NCBI GenBank assembly: GCA_034008185.1
Contig: CM067086.1
Span: 29,347,007-29,411,006, forward strand
DNA from: Gorsachius magnificus
Lineage: Eukaryota > Chordata > Aves > Pelecaniformes > Ardeidae
Direction: 5' to 3'
DNA length: 64,000 bases
Part shown: piece after piece, positions 12,601 through 23,800 of the stretch
Layout: every line of letters begins with the position of its first letter
Numbering within the stretch: the stretch's first letter is position 1
Made by a program: the position numbers and the translations under genes
Notes under the pieces: model-generated
What the model saw: only the letters and a program-made list of their open reading frames with translations
Databases searched by the model: none
Told to the model about the DNA's origin: nothing

Positions 12601-15600
12601 AGGTATTAACAGCTCTCTGCACAACATTTTTGTCAAGAATAGAAAGGCTGTCATGTAAAGGTTCCTACTACATTCTCGCACTGTTTTTCTAATTCAATTT
12701 AATGCTTTTTAACACAGTTTCATTTCTTCTAATGTGTATCACACCACCTGACACAGATCTACTAACAAAATTAAGTGCTCTGAGAGAGCATCCAGGTATG
12801 GTGCAGATAAAATCTCACTGGCTCTTGGCTGCAACACAGGTAACTTGATCCTGATTCTCAGAGGGCAAATAAAATGTGGTCCTCTGTTGCATGATAAAGA
12901 AAGGCAATTGGGATGAGGAACGGACAAGGCTGGTTCTCTCAGACCAACCCTGACACATAGTACTGCTTCTTTTGGCTCTTGCCAGCAAAGACTTTCCTCC
13001 ACATGTGGCTTTGGAAGCAAATCTCCAGTGATATACTTCATACCCACAACCAGGTAGTCAAACCTCTGCTCAAAATGAACGAACAGGAGAAAGACTAATA
13101 AAAGTTAAAGAGCTAAGATCAACAGCTATGGATTTCTGGAAGTTCTTTGGTCCTTAAGAATATAAAGGTTGTAATTTCCAATCATTATAAAATGCTGAGA
13201 AAGAAATACCCATCCCTGATTTTTAAGGCCAAAGGTAAATTATCAGGTTGTCAACTCTGTGGGTGGTTATCTTGATGCTATTGGCTGTCAGGGCAATTTA
13301 GGCATTCCCTTGGGCTGGTATCATTTATGCCAGGAAACAGCTCAGCTGAGATTAAACAGACAGAGAGGGAACCAAACCAACCTTTCATTCTTCTCTGAAG
13401 ATGTGCTGTTTTCAAGAAAAAGCAATGTTCTTGTGCTAGGCTCAACAGTGGAAAACCAAGAATTGAGTAGCAATCTCTATGGAGGCAAATACTCTTGCTG
13501 AGTTCACTTGGTCTGTCTCAATATAAAACAGTGCATATTTGCTTCCTCTCCATTGCATTCCTGCCTTGTTCTTTCTCTCCAAGGCAGATATTTGAGCTGA
13601 CCTTCAGTTCGCTTTCTCCTACCTAAGTAACCACTGAGATTCCCTCTCTTCAATTCCACTCCCACCCACTCCACCAAGTCCCCAGAAACATTTCAATAGT
13701 ACTGGTTTTGCCTCAACAGCCTGGTATTTCAAACATGTTTCAGTAAACACGTGACAGGAAAAAAGTTGTTTGACAATAAGCTATATAATGCAAATTAACG
13801 CAAATAGAAATTCAGAGGCGCCTGTATGTTTTTCTACTGTCTGAAAAAACAGACAGGTACAGAGGATGATACCAAAGCTCCCACGCTACCCCACAGGCTC
13901 TGGCAGCCACTCGACATCAGTGCTGGCATTTTTTTGAGAAGCAGAGGTGCAGCCTGCATCGCAGTACATCAAAAACTGTAACTGAGAATTAACAGCTGAA
14001 ATTGTTCAGCAAAACTGGCTCTGAAGCTTGTTAGAAGTTAAGATACTTTACAGTATACCAAAACATTTGATATTTCCACTAATAACAACATTCTGTAAAC
14101 TGGAAGATATTGTTTATACAAAAGTATTTTCTAAGAATAGTCTGAATTTAAACATGCATCAATATTTGAAACCGTGGTGATACTTCATGCACGGATACCA
14201 GTTACAGTGCTCGCTTATACTCTCTGCTTTCAGAACCAAACTACTGGGAAACACAAGGAAAGAGTGTGGTACTCACACATATCTGCCTTTCTCAAATTTC
14301 TCATTCTTACGATTTTTACAGAGAGTGAGCAGCACGGACATTCTTCACTCTGCAGGAAAATGACAAAGTTATTACCCGCATGAATATTAAATTGTTTATG
14401 CATCAGAAAACATGCCCTCCCATAAGTGCTTGTTGCAATTTTCAAAGCCATTAAAAAATTAAAACCATGTCTATGTAGAGTCAAAACAAAAAAAAAAAGA
14501 GGCAGAAAAAGAGGAAATATTTCTCTGTCTATGTAGGTTGTTGATGGAACAAATGACAGTAGAGTGGATAGCACAGTAAAATGGTTTTAAATGAAAAGAA
14601 TGCTTGCATTACATGATAGGATATTTTAATTTAAAAGAAACCTTTATAAATAATTAAGCTGGAAAAATAAACTAGCAAAGAATGAGTGTGCATGAGAAAT
14701 CCCTCCATTAAACATCTGTAGACAAAACCAAAATAAGTAAGTTTTCAATTCTCTTGAATGGTTGAAATTTCACATGGAAAGCAGATAATCTTACTTAGTA
14801 AAAATTCCAACTTTCCATTTAAAACCTTTGTCAGGAACTGCTCCCAGAAATAGCGGAGAGCAAATACATGAAAGGTTGTGAGGTTTCAGCTATCGTGGTC
14901 AGGTAGAAGAAAACGAGGGGACACGAAGAACTGTTAAGAAACAGAAACAATCCATGGAAAAAAGTATAATCGTGATGCTGTATCAATGTCTTAGTTATGT
15001 TCAAAAGAATCATGACCGCAGAGGAAAATGAAACTGTTCGGTGAGGCACCACCAGCACAAGTGCAGCAGACTCTGCACAAAGGAAAACAACTTTTAGCAG
15101 AACTTAGCAGAACTTCCCCACCCAAACCAGATGCTGGATATTTGCAAAAAGCATCGTTAGCTGAAACTTGGAGCACAGAAGGAAAGACAAATAGCCAGAC
15201 ACAACCCAAACAAATTGATCCTTGCAGATTTCACTACCTGAAACTTTAGCTATTGATTCACTGGAAGTCATTACCTAATCCCTCTCCCACTCTCTGCTAG
15301 CAAAAAGACTCCATTAAATCCTTTCGGGGGATTATTTCACTCCTTTTTCCAGTTAGGAACTGACCCAGCTGAGAAGTTGGATGCAAACTCCTCTATCACT
15401 TTTGAATTATGATAAACCAACCTTGGTCCATATTTTATGTCTCCAAAACAGGAGGGCATGTTTTAATGTCTTTTGTCTGGATTCAGGTTCTGGCTAGAAC
15501 AATTAACCTGCCCCCCATCACCAAGAAGTCTCTGCTTTTACTCTTTCTCACAAGGTTGCTTCAGTGGTTAAGGGCAGGGGGACGAGGAGCAAGGACAGTC

Positions 15601-16566
15601 CCATTCCTTGCTTTGTACATGTAGTTTCTGCACAAAGACCATTCCCAGACTCTGTTCATTACTCTCCCCTCCTTTGAAAAGGATGAACCTGTAGATCCCT
15701 AGTGGTTTTTTAATCAGTTTGGTTAGGCATTCACGCTTTTTATTTGTTAAGCAACAGGGATCCCACATCTGAGGTCTCCAAGCATCAGTGCACACATGCT
15801 TACACACACAGGTTATGGAGGAAAGCTCCATAATCTCCATTTTAGAGCAGGAGAAGTAGGGCACAGAATGATTTAATAACTTGCTCATAGTCAAACAGTG
15901 GGTTAATTTTAGAGCTGAAGAGAGGACAGAGTATGAGACTCCCTGGAGCCCAACAGGCAGTTTTAGGGCTTTCCCTGCCTGGTTATGTTCCACAAAAAGA
16001 GTGATAAAACCAAAAAATTATCTCAGAGATTAAGGACAAAAGCAGATCAAGATTTTCTTGGGTGTCAGCCAGGCACAAATGCCAAACTAGGACCATCTTT
16101 GTGTCTGTGATTTTAGTCAGCAGCTTTGCTGCATACACCTGTACCAGGCGGCTGGTAGTGCAGCTACAGGGGCACAGCACCTGGCAGTACTCATAGCTGG
16201 CAGATGCTGCACTGTGGAAGAGCCCAATTTACATAATGCTTGCACCAAAGCATAGATTCAGCCCAAATCCACAGCAAGCTCCTTTGAAGCACCTCAGACT
16301 GTTTCCCAGCCTGGATCACTCACTGCAGCTGAGCTTCCCTTCACCACCAAGGGTGCCTCCACAGGGCAGCCAATATCAGCAAAGCCATCAGTCAGCCTGA
16401 CATAAATAAGTAAATACATACATGAATTTGGGCTAACAGTTCCAAAGTCCTCTTCTAGGCACTAGAATCCCAATCACAAACCCACCTTAGGTCATCTTCA
16501 GCTTCTGATGAATTATGGTCTGAATTTCCTCACTCTTACCTCACGAGCACTCCAGTATGATCCCAT
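527..16566 (-). CDS. PLA2G4E: Cytosolic phospholipase A2 epsilon-like, copy C (5' exons only)
   Basis: Third tandem copy, about 4 kb downstream of copy A and in the same direction. Visible coding exons: 16566-16540, 14349-14277, 663-527. They encode 79 residues in one frame: a nine-codon MGxxxS start exon, then most of a C2 domain. The layout mirrors copy A exons 1-3, including an oversized second intron (13.6 kb here, 8.1 kb in copy A). The remaining exons must lie beyond the left edge; I saw no match for the next C2 exon (NILELK-type) in positions 1-526. Whether the lipase domain of this copy is intact cannot be judged. Confidence 0.85.
1364..1775 (+). mobile_element. Possible solo LTR of an old endogenous retrovirus
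   Basis: A GC-rich block is followed by a TATA-like CATAAAAG (1679-1686) and AATAAA (1711-1716), then a GT/CT-rich stretch, the order expected of U3-R-U5. No internal viral genes, clear terminal TG/CA ends or target-site duplication were found. Boundaries are approximate. Confidence 0.3.
3136..3392 (-). mobile_element. CR1 LINE fragment (3' end)
   Basis: The plus strand starts with a repetitive atagaatagaacagaatag, the reverse of a CR1 3' tail. The minus-strand translation includes [14 protein letters not shown] and [17 protein letters not shown], the typical C-terminal end of the CR1 reverse-transcriptase ORF. It is 5'-truncated, as most CR1 copies are, and lies in copy C intron 2. Confidence 0.9.
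5288..5329. repeat. Short direct repeat (18 nt x2)
   Basis: aaatgcctctgacatgct occurs at 5288-5305 and 5312-5329, separated by 6 nt. Looks like a local duplication. Confidence 0.75.
7764..7830. repeat. Inverted repeat cluster, core AAACCTGTTT
   Basis: The arms tcaaacctgttt (7764-7775) and aaacaggttttga (7778-7790) can pair almost completely. A third copy, ttgaaacctgtttcaa (7815-7830), is itself nearly palindromic. Located in copy C intron 2. Confidence 0.6.
14277..14349 (-). CDS. PLA2G4E: Copy C coding exon 2 (start of C2 domain)
   Basis: 73 nt, same size and phase as copy A exon 2: [20 protein letters not shown] then KADM. Acceptor ttcctgcag, donor ATGT|gtgagt; the split codon T|TT gives Phe. 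Confidence 0.88.
14350..16539. other. Copy C intron 1 (2.2 kb)
   Basis: Lies between the predicted start exon and the first C2 exon of copy C. No other feature recognised. Confidence 0.6.
16540..16566 (-). CDS. PLA2G4E: Copy C coding exon 1 (start codon, MGxxxS)
   Basis: MGSYWSARE, nine codons, donor GAG|gtaaga, phase 0, start context cacaATGGG. Length, phase, donor and Kozak context match copy A exon 1. An out-of-frame ATG in poor context lies 17 nt upstream (16583). The call rests on this parallel. Confidence 0.68.
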
Positions 16567-16632
16567 TGTGCTCCCAGCTGCATGCAAGTCAGATACGAAT
16601 GTCACTTCAGCATTAGAGACAACAGCTGGCAG

Positions 16633-16663
16633 TGACTCATGAAGTACCTCTGTAAACTTTAAG
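16633..16663 (-). promoter_or_regulatory. Candidate proximal promoter of copy C
   Basis: CTTAAAG (16663-16657) lies 91-97 nt before the copy C start codon, close to the spacing in copy A. TGAGTCA (16639-16633) is 67-73 nt before it. The two elements are in the opposite order to copy A. Confidence 0.35.
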
Positions 16664-19600
16664 GAGGCACCTGCTCAGGACCAAGTGGCTTACCCATGCC
16701 CCACCTTCCTCATTGCCTGAAAGGGAAAGTAGGAAGGGAGAAGGGGAGGGATATTTGATAGTTAAACACCAGAGCTCTGTGTTGGGGGAAGGCTGTACAC
16801 ACCAAGGTGCCAAGCGTTATTAGCTATTTGAGATAAGGAAGTGGTAATACACAAGCACTTTATGCATGGACACCTATGAGCTGGCAGCCTAAGCAATACA
16901 CAAATCAGAGAAGATAATAGCAGCTATCTGTAGGCTGGAGGAAAACAGAGTTCTGCAGCACCCCAGTCAACAACCAAAAGTACTGCAGACAAAATAACTT
17001 TGGAAGACATTCTATTTCAACAAAACATTATTTATTTTCCTTTTCTTGGAGGTAGGGAGGGGTTGAGTTGCTTGCTGGTAGATGTTTCCCCACTTTCATT
17101 CATATATTTGTCAGGTGGATTTACATTTTCCCACTTTCAGAACCCATCCACAAACACAAAAATTCTGAGTAAACCAAGACAAAAAGAACACTTTCTCCTC
17201 CAAATTAAGGCATACATTGATTAATCTTAAATGCTAACATCTGAATGTTTTAAACACGATGCAGTATCACCAAATTATGATATAAAAATTACACACTACT
17301 TTTCCATTTATGGCAGAAAACTGCAGCAGATGATATGCAGGTGAATAGCTCTTGCACAGGTCCAGCTGCTAACACGCCCAGATGTCTGATACAAAATGAC
17401 TGCTTGAGAACTGCAAGAGGTGACACTATACACTCACAGAACCCATGCCCTATCTTTCCCTTCTACACACACACAGAAAGAGGAAAATGCACAATAAAGA
17501 GAGTCAGTTCTGGCCTTACAACTTTTCACTGAATGAAAGTTACTTTTGTCAGTAATGATTTTAGGATTAGGAATCTACCCTCAATACTCTTCTGACTAAA
17601 GATGTGAAGTGACACAAGATAACATTCCCATTAGCGTTGGCAAAAAAAGACCCTGAATCAGACAAGCAGCCCTGGCTATTTGTCCCAAAACTGAGAAAAC
17701 TGGTCTGAAAGGGGCTAAACCTGGACTGTTTTGTTAGCTTCTGCAGAGGCTGAACTGATGTTTCCTGAGCTGTTCCCCTGGGAAAGTCTGACTTGGGGGT
17801 GAAGGGCTGTGGTAGCACCAAGACTATGGAAGATGATGTCTGCCCACAGGGGAAAAAAAACAAAACCCACCAAACTCAACAAAGCACAACACTAACTAAA
17901 CAACACTAAGGAATGTCTAGTTGAGGTAGAGAAAGAGGTAGGAAATGGCTGGCTACCCCCAAACCAGCTAAGAAACAACTACTTCTTGAATAACTCTAGG
18001 GGAAAACAAAAGTGAAGACCAATCTCCAGGCCTCTATCACCTCACTTACCCAAGGGGAACCCTTATGGGAGTTTCCTCCACAGTAAGTGCTGCAGAGCAT
18101 AGCACTGGAGGGAGCCTGTCCCAGACGCTGGCTGCAGAGTGCCTCTGCTAGAAGGGGACCTAGTGATAGTCCCAGCACAGGCACCTGGGACAAGTTGTCC
18201 AGTGTGAATGTACAGCAAATGGAGAACACAGTAACCCAAAACCATTGTGCCAGTGTCTGAGAAACTTCTATTTCTGCTTTGGTTCAGGTTATCTGAGATT
18301 TTAGGGTGCATCACAATTTCTGATGAGGGACATGCAGAAGGTGGAGCAGGCTGTATGTGGGATCCTCAGAGAACTGTTTCCCTTGTCTCAGGAATACATG
18401 TTTTCTGACCAGTCTGAGGCTGGTAAAACCAGGAAGGAGGAGGTTCTCACCTCTTACTATCAAAAAGTCCACAGGCGAAGTCAAGCAGAGTATCTAATCC
18501 TGACAAAAAAACCATCCCTGAAGAGGGCCAACAGCTGAAAATTGAAACTGAACCAGAGCCCACAGCCTTTGCAAAGCTGATGCAACACCCAGATCTTTGC
18601 AATAACAGGACGACTCTGACAAACATGACAACACCCTCCCTCGCAGACATTAAGGATTCGGTCACGATGCCCATTTCAACAGTTCAGGTTCCTTAATTTC
18701 AGGTCATCAGTGGCTTCTCAGATCAAAGAGGGGACAGAATTTTAGAAGTTGAGGTTGAAGTTGTCTACGTACCTTGTTGGGAAATTTGTGGAGAGAAAAG
18801 ACTCTTCTATAGCTTTTGCCTACTTCTTTTAGGCCAGGCTACACAAGGAGGTGAGGGACTCCTGTGAGTCTCATCCCGGCTAGCCTTTGACAAGCTGCCA
18901 GCACCTGCCTTTCTTTCACAATTCTTCTGTGGGACTGTGACCAAAAAGGCAGGAAAAAAACACTTTTCAACCAGCTCCAGTTCTAGAAAAGACTAGCCGT
19001 CCTTCTCCATTAACTCACCTCTGAGCAAGAATTCACGCTGGAAACGGAAGCTGCTTGTCTCTCTCTGCTGGACCTTTCTTGGCCTTTAGTGTGTTTGAGT
19101 AGATTCCCCTCTCAAAACACCTGGGGGATTGGTTTTGGTTTTTTTTAATCCAAACAGTAAATATTTTTTTATAACATCTGAAACATGGTCCTAAGGGGCA
19201 AAGGATTTACTTATGAAATGTCCCATTAGCTGAAGAGGAAAAAGCGTAAGGTGTTTATTCTGCTATATATCCACGTTCAGGTACGCAATGATGGTTGATC
19301 CACATCCATGTTTTAGTGGGCAAGACTCTTGCTTCTTGGGAATGACACACGACTGTTTCCTGTGTTACAAACTGGTGCCCTGTACAGCTTGAAGAGGAGC
19401 GCTGCTTTTTGTTAATGGGGTGCTCATCAGGTCCTGCATCAGATGTGTGCATGCATCGTTTAGTGCATTCCCAGGATAGGCATTTTCTGTTCTTTGACAA
19501 CTGCACTGGTGTTTGAGAGCTGTTATGGTTTTGCGCTATGTGTGTATAAATCAGCTTTTTCCCTTAGCCACTGCACTTCAATGTGCTTGTCAAATAACTA

Positions 19601-20020
19601 GTTAGACTGTGGCAATCATATAATCTTGATTTGTACTAGCAGCTGTATTTTACATTTTATGGTTAACAACTGTGATGCAGTGAAGAGAATATTGGCATCT
19701 TACTCCATTTCTCCAGTGTGGTTCTGTGTGTGCAATTACCGTACATCCTGCAATCCTCCTCACGTGCTGTTTCAGTAATATTTCAATTCACTACATTGAG
19801 CAAGCTCCAGATTATACTGAAGCAAAATTGCATTCCACACACATGATCGGAGACAGAACGCAGTTGATTGTGAGAGGAAATGGCAATGGTCCTTCAAAAC
19901 ATATTCATAAGTTTGATTTAATTTATAAGAATAGATGTCAAAGACCTAAAAGGCCATCATCTATGCATCCATCATCCAACACAAGTTTGAAAATTCAAAT
20001 ATCCTTCATAAGATATATAT

Positions 20021-20040
20021 AGTTCATGACAGTTCATGAC
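20021..20040. repeat. Tandem 10-mer duplication
   Basis: agttcatgac is repeated twice without a gap, about 530 nt past the copy A stop codon, possibly in its 3' UTR. Confidence 0.75.
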
Positions 20041-20571
20041 AAAAAAGCACCTGGGAAACAAAACTCTTAAAAGTTAGAACACTGTTTAATTCAAGTAATT
20101 AAAACCACATAAAATGATTTAAATTGATATTGCATGATTACCACCTTCTGCATCTGAAGGCGGCTTTACGGATTTGCTACCAATGGTCCCAACAAAATAC
20201 CAGCATATTTTGCAGATGAAAAAATACTAGCGACTAGCCACCAAGACAATAAGAAATCACAGAGATCACTAAAAATATTTCCCTATCACACACAGCTGAA
20301 TCTTTGCCTCTTGAGCATCACAGTGAGAAGGTGTTAACAACGTAGACTGTTCGATATGTTTGATATCACAACTCCTGATCAAAAAGCAGCTACTGCTTAG
20401 TAAACTGAACCACGTGGCTTTGAAACAAATACTTCAAGTTTTCTTTTTTTGAGAAGGCTACTTAGCTAGAAAAAGGTGGCACCTGCCAAGAACAGTGAAG
20501 TAGCTATTGTATTTGATATATAATTCTGTGCTGTCTTGAGAAATATTTAGTAAGAGAGAGGAAAATGCTGT

Positions 20572-20810
20572 TCAAGCAGAGGACTGTGCTTGTGATACTG
20601 GCTGGCTTGGAGCTTGTTTCTTCCGTGCCACAGCCGTGCGCAAGGCCTGAAGAATCATGTTCTCGTTGTTCATGATGTTGTAATTAGTCAGCTTCAGGAG
20701 CTTGTTGAAATCTTCTGCTTTCAGCGAGACCTCCCTTGTTGAGTATGGAGAGCAGAAACTGGAGATATCAACCTTGCCCAGTTCCATTTCAGCAGCACTA
20801 CGTGACATGC
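20572..20810 (-). CDS. PLA2G4E: Copy A coding exon 20 (C-terminus and stop)
   Basis: Residues 744-822 and a stop codon. [20 protein letters not shown] precedes AVARKKQ, then a Ser/Gln/Pro-rich tail. The C-terminal basic cluster seen in mammalian PLA2G4E is reduced to RKK. Confidence 0.94.
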
Positions 20811-23800
20811 CTGTCAAGGAAAAAGAAGAAGGTGTATGTATAGTCCCAGGGAATTACAGTACTCTGACAGACTATGGCAGGAATAATTTGGAGAGGTCAC
20901 AGATGCGACTGCAATGAAGACAAGTGTAGTGCTATGATCTCTGAAAAATCTACTTCTGAACAAAGCCTACTGGAATTAAAAAAAAAAAAAAATAATAAAA
21001 AGGTGTCACTAAACATCATTCCATTGCAACCAGCACCTTCTACTGGCCAGCTCATGGCATGTCGTTTTACGTGGTCACAGGTGCTCATCTCAGGTTCCCC
21101 ACAGGTTCTTGAACAAAATGTATACTAATGGTAAGAGGAATAGAGAGATGTATAGGACAGGAGGAAGCAGAATATTAATAGCCTTGGAAATCATCACAAA
21201 AACAAAGCCTGCATCTCAAATACTGGTCCATAAGGACGCTGTGACTGTATTAGTTTATGTAATATTGCTTTGATTTTTCTAGCATATACAACCAACACAT
21301 TAAACTGCCCAAACGCACAGTTGCTCTCCATAGCACCATTCTACACTGTACAGGTAATTTTCCCCCAGATCTGACTGTCATAAAAATACATATACTGAAA
21401 AACATGCTTTGTTCTACACCCTAAAGTAAACATTTGGAGATCACAAGAAGAAATTAGTTCCCATTCCTCTACTTCACCAACATATTTCACTGAATTGCAC
21501 TGAAACTCAAACTGAAGTTATGCACAAGATTTCACCTGTTTTTGCAAATAGTTTGCATCATCCCATTTTGCAATGTATTTGCTAGTAGAAACAAGCAAAC
21601 AAAGGATTTTTGGTTTGGGATGAGGAAAAAACATTAGTCAATAAGGTTAACTGGGTACTGTTAACTTACCAGGTGCTACATATCTTTGGAAGGTGTCATT
21701 CACTAGAGGAAAATAAAGCAGGAGAGGAGCTCCTGGGGTGTCTGCACCATCGAACATGTAGCACTCTTTCAGGTTCTTCTCGTCATCCTTCAGCCCAATC
21801 CTGGGAAAGGGAATTCCCTGCTCCGAGAAGTATCTGCAAGCCTGCTCCAGGGGCTGGTCATAGCCCAACAGCAATAGTGTAAGGAATGGAAAAGATACCC
21901 AAGATCAGGTTGGTGCTGAAAGCCCAGTAATTCATGCCAACTTGCACAAAATAGACCGATAGCGCTGGACGTCTGGCAATAATGTGAGCACCTGCAGACC
22001 CAGGGACTGTTCTTCTGTTGCCTGAGGAGCTATTTGAAAACGGTCTTACAGGAAAACACCCGATATCAGGATGGTAAAGAGGGTTTAAATATGTATAAAG
22101 GCATGTCTCTAAAATGGGAATATGATTTAGGAGCAGAGCAGATGAATTCAAAGAGTGTTATAAAACATCATTAATTAAAGGAGAAAAAAGTCAGAAAAAT
22201 TTAGATCTAAACAAAACTAAATTTGTGGCCCAAGACAGTAAGATTCACAATGAAGTTATAGCAGTTTATTTAACAGTATAACTTGTGAGTTGACCTCAAC
22301 AGACTTTTTTGAGACCAACTTACCCATTTCTATAACTTTGAATTTTAGAAATAATATGAGATTTCAAGTTAGCGTATTTTAGGCCTCAAAATATAGCACT
22401 GAAAGCATTCATCAGAAAGCTCATTTATGATGACCAACTTTGTTAAATTATCTAACAAAACACTGAAATGCCACCTCGGTTTGTTTGAATTAAATACTTC
22501 TAAAATACTTCAGATTACAAGCCAGAAAGGTAGTACAAGTTATTACATATGGTCTTTTTCAGCTACAGTACAGAGACTTTTCTTTTTTTTTTTCCACATG
22601 GCATCACAGTGTAAGAGTAGCATTAAAGTATCTTCCACTCGAGAAAATGACAGAACCTTAACCAGTGAACTTTGTGTTTTCTGTGGTGCCTTTCTGGGAC
22701 AGGTTTACAACTACAAGTATATATTTGGAAGTCTAAATCTGTCTTTTTACATGGTGAATACCACTTTCACACTCTACCTAGCCATTTTAACCAAATGAGA
22801 TTTCTGCAAACATAGCAAATGCATTTGATATCTTGCTTCAAGCCCACTCTATAAGAAAAAAAATTGTATTTAGTAAAAGAGATATAAATAAAGATGAAGA
22901 AATTCAGACAGAAATACAGATTAAATTCAGCATCTGAGTCACAGACAAAGTTTTCCCATCTATACTTGTGCTATAAAATCTTACATATAATTGTAATGGA
23001 AGTTGCATCTCAACCATCATAACCTCGCTGTGCCAGTCTGTATTTCGCTGGTGAAGCACTTAGAACTATTTCAAAAGTGGTTTGAGAAAACTAGAGATAT
23101 TTTCCCATCTGGGAATTTCCATTCTTCTTCTAAGGTTTGGAAACTCCATGTTACTAAATTCCACTAAGTTTCACGTTTTACAGACACCTGTCTGAAAGTT
23201 GTGGAAAGCAAAGGAAAAACCATTACTAAACAAAGACAGTTTTGAGGCTTCTCACCAAGATCTGTGATCCACCAGTGTAATTTAAGTGTATGATGACGTC
23301 CACTTTCCTCTCTGGTCTCATAAGTGGTGGGCAGCTGGTTTCAAAGAAGAAAGCTGCATCCACCAACTCCAGGTGCTCCGAGTTGCCTCTCAGGTCATTA
23401 GGAGAGGTATCTAGCAAAGTGTCTAAAGAGAAAAAGATTCAGAGCTATTAGAAAACCGCAGAAAGACATCTGTCAAGTTAGAAAGCAAAAGGAAGGTGAG
23501 CTTTTCTCCCATCCAGGATTTTCCCTTTGATTTAGGATAGCATGCAGCAATCCTAAAGCTCCCTTCAGCCTCTCCACTCACATTTTGTTGGTCTTTCCAA
23601 ACCCATGAACTGTACCAAACCCGTGGCAAGTTTTCCATATGTGCAGAGCCCCACCCCAGTGGTTTTCATCTCAGTGAGGACTTCCAATATCAGATGACCC
23701 AAAAATTGAACAGTTGTGTTACTGGAAGTGAAAGATGTGAGGAGTTACTTCACTCTCCCTCCCCTTGGCAAGCACTAACAGCTAACCAGAAAACCCACTC

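Larger units (their letters stand above)
664..14276. other. Copy C intron 2 (13.6 kb)
   Basis: Apart from the CR1 fragment, possible LTR and short repeats listed separately, I see no supported gene. An open plus-strand frame of 224 codons at 10003-10677 has no recognisable domain. Confidence 0.7.
16567..20571. other. Intergenic region between copy A and copy C
   Basis: About 4 kb holding the copy A 3' UTR (extent unknown) and the copy C upstream region. No further coding exon recognised on either strand. Confidence 0.65.
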
